Source of the DNA: CBDCLY01 sp965218715
GTDB taxonomy: Bacteria > Bacteroidota > Bacteroidia > Flavobacteriales_E > Vicingaceae
Assembly: GCA_965218715.1 (NCBI GenBank)
Contig: CBDCLY010000038.1
Coordinates: 11,805 to 75,804, forward strand
Reading direction: 5' to 3'
DNA: 64,000 nt
Below are positions 52,414-61,035 of the stretch, in pieces. Numbering within the stretch: the first letter of the stretch is position 1; each line of letters opens with the position of its first letter. Below the pieces are notes generated by a model. The model was given only the letters and a program-made list of their open reading frames with translations. It had not been told where the DNA came from and did not search any database. The position numbers were made by a program, and so were the translations under genes.

Positions 52414-54527
52414 GGTTGAACAAGTTTTAATGCCTCTTCAACTGAATAAACAGGGTATTGACAAACTTTATTTTCACAGACATAGATGCTTGTTTTACCT
52501 TCCTGGTATTTTAATTCTGATAAAGGCAATTGGTCTTCATTTATAGAAACCATACTAACACAGTTGGGCAAGAAATGACTAAACCATTCCTTAGAGAATT
52601 CTTGGGCATTTTCGCCAATTATTACTACTTCATATTGTTTAGAGGTGTTCAATAAATAGTGTTTGCCCCAATAAGCATAGGCAGGTAAATTGTTGAGAAT
52701 ATTTTCTTGGGCTTGCACTAGTAATTCCTGGCTCAATTTCAGATATTCTTGATTTTGAAGAATTGTCCCTAATCGGTACAAACCTACACACATACTACTG
52801 TTTGATGAAGAAATTACATTGTCTTGAATTTCTGTTGCCCTGGCCACCAATGCAGGGTCTTTCTTATCGGTATAAAAGAAATATGCAGACTCAATTCCTT
52901 TAAAGTGCTCTATGCTATATTGAGCTAATTGATCGGCATGATTTAAATGGTCCTTTTCTCCACTCAATTCATATAAACGAACAAAGGCTTCAATTACAAA
53001 GCTATAATCATCTAGAAAGCCGTTGATTTTTGAATGTTTTTCAGAAAAGATTCTAAACAAACCTCCTTCAGGGCTCAATTGATTTTGAACTATGAAATTT
53101 GCAGTAGTTTTTGCCTGCTTCAAATAACTTTTATTCTGAAATGCTGCATAGGCGTCTAAATAGGCTAGAACCATTAGTGCATTCCATGAAGTGATTACCT
53201 TGTTGTCTAAACCTGGCCTTATTCTATTTGCCCTATGATTCAATAGTTTGGTATTGATTTCTTCAATCTTTCTTTGGTATTCGTTCAAATCTAAACCTTG
53301 ACTTATTGCCAATTCCTCATTCTCCTTATTTCTTAGGAGAATGTATCGGTCATCTTCCCAGTAACCTAAATTATTGATGTTGTAATGTTTTGAAGTAATA
53401 GTATAGGCCTCTCCTAAAATGGATTTAAGTTCTTCTTTTTCCCAGGTATAATATTTCCCTTCTATTCCTTCAGAATCGGCATCCAAGGCAGAATAGAAAC
53501 CTCCGCTTTTGTCTCTCAATTCTCTTTCAATAAATTCAATTGTGTTTTCAACAGTTGATTTGTACAAAGGGTCTGGATCCAGCTGATAAGCCTTGGAGTA
53601 TATGCTAATCAATTGAGCATTGTCGTATAGCATTTTTTCAAAATGGGGAACTTTCCATTCACTATCAGTAGAATATCTCGCAAAACCACCGCCAATTTGA
53701 TCATAAATCCCTCCAAATGCCATTTTTTTGAGACTTAATTTGATATGAGATTTACTAATACTTTCATCGTTCAAGAATGCGTCACACAATAAGTATTCAT
53801 ATTGGTTTGGCATTGGAAATTTTGGAGCATAGTTATTTCCGCCATGTTCTTGATCAAAATTTGATTGCCAATTTTCAAAAACAGGTTTCAGCTTGTTAAT
53901 GTCAAAGCTTTTATCTCCAGAGGAGCTTGGAACAATTAAATTATTTTGTTGGATTCCTTCAGTAAGTTGATTGGCATAGTCAAATACCTTTTTTGGATCA
54001 CTAGCATACAGTTCACTTATTTGGGTCAGCACCTGTTCCCATTGTTTTTTAGGAAAATAGGTGCCTCCATAAAAGGGTTTTCCTTCAGGGGTTGCAATGC
54101 AATTCAACGGCCAACCGCCTCTACCAGTCATCATCTGCACAGCTTCCATGTATATGGCATCTATATCTGGTCTTTCCTCTCGATCAACCTTAATGCAAAC
54201 AAAATTATTGTTCATTATTCGAGCAATACTAGAGTCTTCAAAAGATTCATGTTCCATTACATGGCACCAATGACAGGCAGAATACCCAATACTAATCAAT
54301 AAAGGTTTATTGGATTCTTTAGCTTTTTGAAGCGCTTCTTTCCCCCAAGGCATCCACTTTACAGGATTATATGCATGTTGTAAAAGGTAAGGGCTCGTCT
54401 CATTAATAAGTTCGTTTGCATTTTGGGAATTGTTCATGTTGTTTTGTTCGAGGTGTCGGTCATTTTTACATCCAAGAAGGATAAGAAACAAAAATGAAAA
54501 GAAATGAGAAAGAGATTTCAGGTGCAT
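52410..54527 (-). CDS. thioredoxin-domain lipoprotein of the YyaL/DUF255 family
   Basis: A 705-residue protein. The lipobox ILLGC near residue 20 makes it a lipoprotein, which is not universal in the family. The N-terminal thioredoxin-like domain (DUF255) begins NETSPYLLQHAYNPVKW and contains YSACHWCHVM, a CxxC pair, then DREERPDIDAIYM and TGRGGWPLNC. The C-terminal (alpha/alpha)6 barrel resembles glycoside hydrolase scaffolds: KMLYDNAQL, GGFYSALDADSEG, LDNKVITSWNALMV. Relatives (SPATA20, YyaL) have unclear enzymology. I use the ATG at 54527, which gives the lipobox; a TTG at 54569 would precede it. Confidence 0.85.
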   Translation of the reverse strand: MHLKSLSHFFSFLFLILLGCKNDRHLEQNNMNNSQNANELINETSPYLLQHAYNPVKWMPWGKEALQKAKESNKPLLISIGYSACHWCHVMEHESFEDSSIARIMNNNFVCIKVDREERPDIDAIYMEAVQMMTGRGGWPLNCIATPEGKPFYGGTYFPKKQWEQVLTQISELYASDPKKVFDYANQLTEGIQQNNLIVPSSSGDKSFDINKLKPVFENWQSNFDQEHGGNNYAPKFPMPNQYEYLLCDAFLNDESISKSHIKLSLKKMAFGGIYDQIGGGFARYSTDSEWKVPHFEKMLYDNAQLISIYSKAYQLDPDPLYKSTVENTIEFIERELRDKSGGFYSALDADSEGIEGKYYTWEKEELKSILGEAYTITSKHYNINNLGYWEDDRYILLRNKENEELAISQGLDLNEYQRKIEEINTKLLNHRANRIRPGLDNKVITSWNALMVLAYLDAYAAFQNKSYLKQAKTTANFIVQNQLSPEGGLFRIFSEKHSKINGFLDDYSFVIEAFVRLYELSGEKDHLNHADQLAQYSIEHFKGIESAYFFYTDKKDPALVARATEIQDNVISSSNSSMCVGLYRLGTILQNQEYLKLSQELLVQAQENILNNLPAYAYWGKHYLLNTSKQYEVVIIGENAQEFSKEWFSHFLPNCVSMVSINEDQLPLSELKYQEGKTSIYVCENKVCQYPVYSVEEALKLVQP

Positions 54528-54598
54528 TATGTGCTCAAATGTCGTTAAACAAACGAATAGGTTAAGCAAAGGCCAGATTGAATTGTTAACTTTATTTT

Positions 54599-57049
54599 AT
54601 GAAAAATGCAATTGCATGTATTCTTCTTTTCTCATTGTTTATTGGAATATCCTTAAAAACGAAGGCAACTCACCTAATTGGGGGATATTTTAAATACGAA
54701 TGTGTTGGCTCTACTTCACCCAATATTGTTGAATATGAACTGAGCTTGTTTTTATACATTGATTGTGGACCTTCATCAAACGTTATCATTGAAGACGCTG
54801 CAATCACGATCTTTGACGGCAATACTAACATAGATGTGCTAAACACAACCATGCCTTTGCAATCGGATAGCATTATCCCAGATGACATCAACAATCCATG
54901 TGTGGTTTCAAGTCCTAATGTTTGCGTTAAAGAAGAGGTTTATTTTACTAGGCTCTTTTTAGATGTTAGCCGACCTCATTTAATAACTTATCAAAGGTGT
55001 TGCAGAAATGCTTCCATTTCAAATTTAATGCAACCAGACTTTCAAGGCTCAACAATCAGCATAAACATACCTGAATTCAATACAAGTTCATGCAATTCAA
55101 GCCCTAGTTTTAATCAATTTCCACCGATTAGTTTATGTTCTGGTTTTGATGTAAATCTTGATTTATCGGCATCGGATCCAGATGGAGATTCTTTGGTTTA
55201 CTCCATTTGCGCACCATTCAACTATGCAGATCGAACAAACGTTCGCCCTGTTCCAGCAAATCCTCCACCATATGGTACGCTTCCTTACTTGAGCCCTTTT
55301 ACATCTGCTAACCCAATGCCAGCAAGCCCAGCATTAAGTATTGACCCGAATACTGGAAAACTTTCTGGAGTGCCAACTGGGATTGGACAATATGTTTTGG
55401 GCTTTTGTGTAGAAGAGTACAGAAATGGCAGTTTAATAGGGGTTACAAGACGCGATATACAAGTGAACACAGGAAGTTGCAATCCAGTTATTGCATCTGT
55501 TGTTCAAGATCAAGAGTTATTTTGTGATGGACTTACCGTTCAGTTTAAGAACAATACCACAGCAAACGTGAACATTCAAGATTATAAATGGGATTTTGGA
55601 GACCCCAATTTATTAGATGATACCTCACGCCTGTTTGAGCCAATTTATACTTATCAAGACACTGGATTATATACCATTACCTTAGTGGCAAACCCAGATT
55701 TCCCATGCAGAGATACCACTACAACAGACTTTAGAGTGTATAAAAAGTTATCGCCTGTTCTGGAAACAGAAGGTAAAATATGTGCCCAAAACAATAACAT
55801 CACTTTTGTTGCAAGGGGAGAAATTCAAGACCATGCTGACATAAGTTGGAATTTTGGTTCATCGGCTAACATCAATTCAAGTACTTTGGATAGCGTTTCG
55901 AATGTTCAATTTACTGGTTCTGGTAATTTCCCTGTGGAATTAATTGTTAGTCAGGATGGCTGTTCAGACACCATTACTCAAATTGTAGAATTGTTCAATA
56001 ATCCAACTGTTAATTTCTCCTATCAACCTAATGCAGGTTGTTATCCATTGCCGGTTCAATTCTTCAATTTATCTTCAATTGCAGGTGGTGCAAATTATAA
56101 ATGGGAATTTGGGGATGGAGCAAGTTCTACAGCTATTAGTCCATTACACACCTATCTTGATAATGGTTATTATGATGTTAGCCTAGAAATAATCACTACT
56201 GATAAATGCTTAGATACGGTTTCCTTAAAGATTGATAGCGCTGTTTATGTTTCACTTGACTTAAGCACAAATGAATTGTTGTTTGATTATTTTCCGAAAG
56301 AAGGATGTCCTGGAACAACAGTTAATTTTCAAGATTCATCAATTTTTGAAGGCAGGGCTGATTATTATTGGGATTTCGGTACTAATGATATTGGAAGAGA
56401 TAAAGAGCCTAGTTATACCTATACAGACACTGGTTATTATAACATTAGCTTATTGTTGATCACTAAAGATAAATGCATAGACACACTAACTATTGCGCTT
56501 GATAGTGCGATTAGAATCTTTCCAAAACCAATTTCCAATTTCACAGTTGATACACTATCTAAACCCTTAAAAAAGGCAGTGTTTCAATTGGACGCAAGTG
56601 CAAGTGAATTCCATTCTCGTTCAAATTTCTTTGTGAATCAAACCTTTCTAAGCAATCAAGAAATTGTTTCTTATAGGGCAATAGATACTGGCCATTTTGA
56701 AATCAACCACATTGTTCAGAATGATTTTGAATGCGCAGACACAAGTTCTGCTCAATTGTTTGTTTATGATGAATTTGAGTTCTTAATTCCGAATGTGTTT
56801 ACGCCCAATAATGACGGAATCAATGATGAATTTGCTGTTCGAGCTTGTGGAGTTTATGAATATGAGATTACAATTTACAACCGATATGGCGCTGAACTGT
56901 TTTGGAGCAATTCCTTAAACATCAATTGGGATGGTTATTACCGAGGAAGAAAGGCCAGTCCAGGTGTTTATTTCTACACCATAAACATCAAAGACTTCAA
57001 GGGTGACTACATTAGTTATACGGGCACTTGTACTTTAATTCGCGACTAG
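54599..57049 (+). CDS. large PKD-domain surface protein with T9SS type B sorting domain
   Basis: An 816-residue exported protein. After the signal peptide comes KATHLIGGYFKYECVG (about 22-37), then the same module as in the 898-residue protein at 2-4.8 kb: YIDC (53-56), CCRN (134-137), DPDGDSLVY (193-201), VEEYR (271-275) and a TRRDIQVN strand. PKD domains follow, with WDFGD (331-335), WNFGS (417-421), WEFGDG (502-507) and WDFGTN (591-596). The C-terminus has VFTPNNDGIND (733-743) and NRYG (761-764). Likely a surface adhesin; the ligand is unknown. It converges with the LEA-like gene through a shared CTAG. Confidence 0.9.
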   Translation: MKNAIACILLFSLFIGISLKTKATHLIGGYFKYECVGSTSPNIVEYELSLFLYIDCGPSSNVIIEDAAITIFDGNTNIDVLNTTMPLQSDSIIPDDINNPCVVSSPNVCVKEEVYFTRLFLDVSRPHLITYQRCCRNASISNLMQPDFQGSTISINIPEFNTSSCNSSPSFNQFPPISLCSGFDVNLDLSASDPDGDSLVYSICAPFNYADRTNVRPVPANPPPYGTLPYLSPFTSANPMPASPALSIDPNTGKLSGVPTGIGQYVLGFCVEEYRNGSLIGVTRRDIQVNTGSCNPVIASVVQDQELFCDGLTVQFKNNTTANVNIQDYKWDFGDPNLLDDTSRLFEPIYTYQDTGLYTITLVANPDFPCRDTTTTDFRVYKKLSPVLETEGKICAQNNNITFVARGEIQDHADISWNFGSSANINSSTLDSVSNVQFTGSGNFPVELIVSQDGCSDTITQIVELFNNPTVNFSYQPNAGCYPLPVQFFNLSSIAGGANYKWEFGDGASSTAISPLHTYLDNGYYDVSLEIITTDKCLDTVSLKIDSAVYVSLDLSTNELLFDYFPKEGCPGTTVNFQDSSIFEGRADYYWDFGTNDIGRDKEPSYTYTDTGYYNISLLLITKDKCIDTLTIALDSAIRIFPKPISNFTVDTLSKPLKKAVFQLDASASEFHSRSNFFVNQTFLSNQEIVSYRAIDTGHFEINHIVQNDFECADTSSAQLFVYDEFEFLIPNVFTPNNDGINDEFAVRACGVYEYEITIYNRYGAELFWSNSLNINWDGYYRGRKASPGVYFYTINIKDFKGDYISYTGTCTLIRD

Positions 57050-57519
57050 AATAATTTGATTGGAACGATGTCTTCTTGGTCAATCTTGATGGTCTTAGTC
57101 AACTTAAAGGCCTTGCCCTTTATTTCTCCCTGAATCCTAATCGGAATTCCATTTGGGCTAAATGCAGCTTGTCCCAATACTTTTGTTACTAAAGAACTTT
57201 TTATCTCACTAACATCACTAGTCAGGTAAATCACATAGGCTTGATTTGATTTAGAAAGCACTTTAAAATTGCTATCCAAATGAGTATGGGCAAGTTTCTG
57301 TTTCTTGTAGAAAATATTAATATCTGCTTCCAGCACTTCAATATCAAATGAATTGGGATTATTTAGTTCAATCTCACTGCTAATCTTCAAGTGTTTACCA
57401 GTTAAGGATTGGATGGAAATATTGTTGATGCTGGTTAATTCAACATCCTCAATTTTCATGCAAGAAAACAAAAAAACTGAAAGGAGAACTAGGGTTAATG
57501 TTCTTAGAATTCGACTCAT
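57046..57519 (-). CDS. LEA14-like lipoprotein
   Basis: A 157-residue lipoprotein. The lipobox is FLFSC, mature Cys20. The mature domain (ELTSINNISIQSLTG, ISSEIELNNPNSFDIEVLEADINIFY, then IQGEIKGKAF) matches the water-stress/LEA14 fold, a fibronectin-like sandwich. The role in bacteria is unknown. The ATG is one base after the stop of the M20 dipeptidase gene in the same strand. Confidence 0.78.
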   Translation of the reverse strand: MSRILRTLTLVLLSVFLFSCMKIEDVELTSINNISIQSLTGKHLKISSEIELNNPNSFDIEVLEADINIFYKKQKLAHTHLDSNFKVLSKSNQAYVIYLTSDVSEIKSSLVTKVLGQAAFSPNGIPIRIQGEIKGKAFKLTKTIKIDQEDIVPIKLF

Positions 57520-58896
57520 TTAGGCATCTTTCATTTGCTTAACATAGGTTTCATAGAAATATGAAATGGTTTCTATGCCTTTAAAAAAGTTTTCTATTCC
57601 ATAAGATTCATTTGGAGAATGTATGGCATCCGTATCTAAGCCAAAACCTAACAAAAGTGATTTCAATCCAAGTTCCTTTTCAAAAAGGGCAACAATAGGA
57701 ATGCTTCCACCTGCTCTAACAGGAATAGGTTGTTTCCCAAAAGTTCTTACAATCGCTTCAGAGGCTGCTTGATATGCAATGGTATCAATAGGTGTAACAT
57801 AAGGCTCACCACCATGATGTGGAATTACCTTTACAGAAACTGAATCTGGTGCAATCGATTTGAAATGGGATTCAAAAAGTGCAGTAATTTCATCACTACT
57901 TTGATTTGGTACTAACCTCATGGAAATTTTTGCACTTGCCTTTGAAGGCAATACAGTTTTCGCACCTTCGCCAATGTATCCACCCCAAATTCCATTCACA
58001 TCTAATGTTGGACGAATCCCGGTTCTTTCTAAAGTTGAATAACCCTCTTCACCATGAACAGCGTGAATGCCTAATTTTTCTTTATAGTGGTCTAAATCGA
58101 AAGGGGTTTCTGCCATCAGGTTGCGCTCTTCTTCACTTGCATTTAACACCTTGTCGTAAAACCCTGGAATGCTGATTTCATTTTTTTCGTTGGTCAATGA
58201 AGCAATCATTTTAGCCAATATATTAATTGGGTTTGCCACTGCTCCGCCATATACACCAGAGTGCAAGTCTCTATTTGGGCCAACAACTTCAACTTCTAAA
58301 TAACTAAGGCCTTTTAATCCTGTTGTAATCGAGGGGTTTTCAAGCGATAACATTGAAGTATCTGAAATTAGGATTACATCGGCTGCTAATTTTTCTTTAT
58401 TAGCAATAATAAAAGGTTCAAGGTTAACTGAGCCTACTTCCTCTTCGCCTTCAATAATGAATTTTACGTTACAAGGAAGCTGATCCAATTGCATTAATAT
58501 TTCAAATGCTTTAACGTGCATGAACATCTGACCCTTATCATCGCAAGCGCCTCTTGCGTAAATCTTTCCGTTTTTAATTACAGGCTCAAAAGGTGGGCTA
58601 TCCCACAGTTCAAGAGGATCAGCCGGTTGAACGTCATAGTGTCCATAAACCAAAATGGTAGGTAAATTAGTGTCGATTATTTTTTCGCCATACACAATGG
58701 GAAAACCTGCTGTCTCGCACAATTCAGTATTGTCTGCACCAGCTTTCTCTAATGATAACCTTACTGCTTCCGCAGCGTCAATCACAGACTGTTTATAGCT
58801 AGAATCTGCACTAATTGAAGGAATTTTCAATAACTCGATTAATTCTTCTTGAAAACGATCACCGTTTTCATTTAGGTACGATTGAATTGGATTCAT
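57520..58896 (-). CDS. M20-family dipeptidase
   Basis: A 458-residue cytosolic zinc peptidase. Metal-binding motifs: VYGHYDVQPADP, ARGACDDKGQMFMH and EGEEEVGS with the catalytic Glu; the dimerisation domain includes DLHSGVYGGAVANP, and RAGGSIPIV with the last His in DAIHSPNE completes the site. It fits the M20 dipeptidase (CNDP-like) group, with no signal peptide. The gene is 10 bases from gpmI, so the two are probably co-transcribed. Confidence 0.92.
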   Translation of the reverse strand: MNPIQSYLNENGDRFQEELIELLKIPSISADSSYKQSVIDAAEAVRLSLEKAGADNTELCETAGFPIVYGEKIIDTNLPTILVYGHYDVQPADPLELWDSPPFEPVIKNGKIYARGACDDKGQMFMHVKAFEILMQLDQLPCNVKFIIEGEEEVGSVNLEPFIIANKEKLAADVILISDTSMLSLENPSITTGLKGLSYLEVEVVGPNRDLHSGVYGGAVANPINILAKMIASLTNEKNEISIPGFYDKVLNASEEERNLMAETPFDLDHYKEKLGIHAVHGEEGYSTLERTGIRPTLDVNGIWGGYIGEGAKTVLPSKASAKISMRLVPNQSSDEITALFESHFKSIAPDSVSVKVIPHHGGEPYVTPIDTIAYQAASEAIVRTFGKQPIPVRAGGSIPIVALFEKELGLKSLLLGFGLDTDAIHSPNESYGIENFFKGIETISYFYETYVKQMKDA

Positions 58897-58906
58897 TTTT
58901 TATCGA

Positions 58907-60430
58907 TTAAATAAGGACTTCACCTGTCATTTCAGCAGGGATATTGATGTTCATTAATTTTAAAATACTTGGTGCCACATCTGCTAATTTACCACTCTTA
59001 ATGCTATTAAAGTCATTGTCAATTAAAACAACAGGAACAGGGTTGGTGGAATGAGCAGTATTCGGACTGCCATCTTCATTTACTGCAAAATCGGCATTGC
59101 CATGGTCGGCAATAATTAGCATGGAATAATGATGCTCTTCGCAGGATTTAACCAGTTTAGATAGACATTGATCTACCTTCTCTACAGCTTTTTTTATCGC
59201 TTCAAAATCTCCAGTATGGCCTACCATGTCTGGGTTGGCGTAGTTTAGACAAATGAAATTAACTTCTTCTTTTTCAATCCGTTCAATAATTTTTGAAGTT
59301 ACTTCTTCAGCACTCATTTCTGGCTGTAAATCATAAGTAGCAACTTTCGGAGAAGGAACCATAATTCTATCTTCTCCTTCAAATGGGGCTTCTCTACCTC
59401 CAGAAAAGAAAAAGCTTACATGAGGATATTTCTCTGTTTCGGCAATTCTAATCTGTTTCTTTTTTGATCGACTTAAGACTTCTCCCAGAGTGTTATTCAA
59501 ATTGTCTTTTTCAAAAAGCACCTTAACATCTTTAAATCGCTCATCGTACTTGGTCATGGTAAGATAATGGAGAGGAATGGGTTCCATGTCAAATTCAGGG
59601 AAGGGCTCTTGATGAAGCGCTCTAGTAATTTGCCTGCAACGATCGGTTCTAAAATTAAAACAAATGACTACATCATTCTCTTCAATTTTGGCAATGCAAT
59701 TCCCTTGGGCATCACTTTGAAAAATTGGTGGAAGAAACTCATCAGTGATGCCTTTTGAATATTCTTCTTTTATGGCCTCAATAATATTGATTTTGGCATC
59801 CCCTTTTCCCTTCCTAAGTAAATCATATGCTAATTTAATTCTTTCCCATCGTTGGTCTCTATCCATGGCATAATAACGACCAATAACTGAAGCTAATTTT
59901 GCGCCAGTGTTCTTAGTTTTAGCTACTAAGTCACTAATGAAGTGGGCACCAGAATTCGGGTCAGTATCTCTGCCATCAGTGAATGCATGAATGTAAGAAT
60001 GTTTTACACCATGCTTTGCTGCAATGTTGCATAACTCTACTAAATGATTTTGGTGGGAATGAATTCCTCCATCTGAAATTAAACCCATAAAGTGCAATTT
60101 TCTGCCTTCCTCTTTTGCTAAATCAAAAGCCTCTATTAGTTTGGGTTTTTTCTCAAGTTCATTATTTACTATCGACTGATTTATTTTCACCAAGTCTTGA
60201 AATACCACACGGCCAGCGCCAATGTTGATGTGCCCAACTTCAGAATTGCCCATTTGTCCTTCTGGTAAGCCAACGTTTAACCCATCGGTTAGAAGGCTAG
60301 CATTGGGATTGTTTTTAACTAATGAATCGAAGCTTGGGGTATTGGCTTGAAAAACAGCATCGCTATAATCTTGTTTTCCATAACCCCAGCCATCTAGAAT
60401 AACAAGAATTACTTTTTTATTAGAATTCAT
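58907..60430 (-). CDS. gpmI: 2,3-bisphosphoglycerate-independent phosphoglycerate mutase
   Basis: Interconverts 3- and 2-phosphoglycerate with two manganese ions. The 507 residues match the alkaline-phosphatase-superfamily form: VILVILDGWG, the phospho-acceptor Ser63 in GQMGNSEVGHINIGAGR, FTDGRDTDP, GRYYAMDRD, the metal-binding VICFNFRTDR, and C-terminal LIIADHGNAD and AHSTNPVPVV. Length is normal. Confidence 0.97.
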   Translation of the reverse strand: MNSNKKVILVILDGWGYGKQDYSDAVFQANTPSFDSLVKNNPNASLLTDGLNVGLPEGQMGNSEVGHINIGAGRVVFQDLVKINQSIVNNELEKKPKLIEAFDLAKEEGRKLHFMGLISDGGIHSHQNHLVELCNIAAKHGVKHSYIHAFTDGRDTDPNSGAHFISDLVAKTKNTGAKLASVIGRYYAMDRDQRWERIKLAYDLLRKGKGDAKINIIEAIKEEYSKGITDEFLPPIFQSDAQGNCIAKIEENDVVICFNFRTDRCRQITRALHQEPFPEFDMEPIPLHYLTMTKYDERFKDVKVLFEKDNLNNTLGEVLSRSKKKQIRIAETEKYPHVSFFFSGGREAPFEGEDRIMVPSPKVATYDLQPEMSAEEVTSKIIERIEKEEVNFICLNYANPDMVGHTGDFEAIKKAVEKVDQCLSKLVKSCEEHHYSMLIIADHGNADFAVNEDGSPNTAHSTNPVPVVLIDNDFNSIKSGKLADVAPSILKLMNINIPAEMTGEVLI

Positions 60431-60455
60431 AAAGTTATTTATTCAAAAGAGCTTT

Positions 60456-61025
60456 TTATTTTTTATGGTCTTCAATCAAGCCCCTTTCACTCATTGCTGC
60501 TTCTTTGAGTAAATTGAAATACTCTTTTTTCATTCTCTTGGTGTAATTTTTATCGCGCAAAAACTTATTCTTTTTTTCGCTGTATTTTACAATGCCTGCA
60601 GGAAAATCTAAAAAGGAGGGGTTAACGCCTTCCAATTCCTTTTCGCTATATACATCGATATCAAATTCATAACTAGGCATCTTCTTTAAGCCTTCTGGAA
60701 GATGTGTATCGAAGATAAAGCGTTTTTCATGAAAGTCTGGAGCTGTAATCTCTATGGTTAATAGACTATTTGGCGGAATGTAAGTTTTAAATCTATTAGA
60801 GGCTCTAACCGCAATGGTTTTGATTAGGCTATTTTCATTGTAAATTTTTACGTTTACATGTTTAACCCGTTCATCATTGTTAAAGATGAGGCCAGTAAGA
60901 AGAATGCTGTCTTTTTTAGAGCCTTTAATCAGGTTAGCATTGGCTGTTTGCGCAATTGACAACAATAGAATGAAGACCAGTAATGGCCTAATCGCCTTTT
61001 TCAAAACCTGATGATTAATGTCCAT
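60456..61025 (-). CDS. exported protein of unknown function
   Basis: I do not recognise this 189-residue protein. The signal peptide ends near QTANA. The first mature half resembles a carboxypeptidase-regulatory-like or transthyretin-like beta domain (LLTGLIFNNDERVKHVNVKIYN, then FKTYIPPNSLLTIEIT). The second half is basic and helical (KNKFLRDKNYTKRMKKEY), ending in EDHKK. It is 10 bases upstream of the DUF2723 gene end, reading the same strand. Confidence 0.7.
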   Translation of the reverse strand: MDINHQVLKKAIRPLLVFILLLSIAQTANANLIKGSKKDSILLTGLIFNNDERVKHVNVKIYNENSLIKTIAVRASNRFKTYIPPNSLLTIEITAPDFHEKRFIFDTHLPEGLKKMPSYEFDIDVYSEKELEGVNPSFLDFPAGIVKYSEKKNKFLRDKNYTKRMKKEYFNLLKEAAMSERGLIEDHKK

Positions 61026-61035
61026 TGATTAATAA

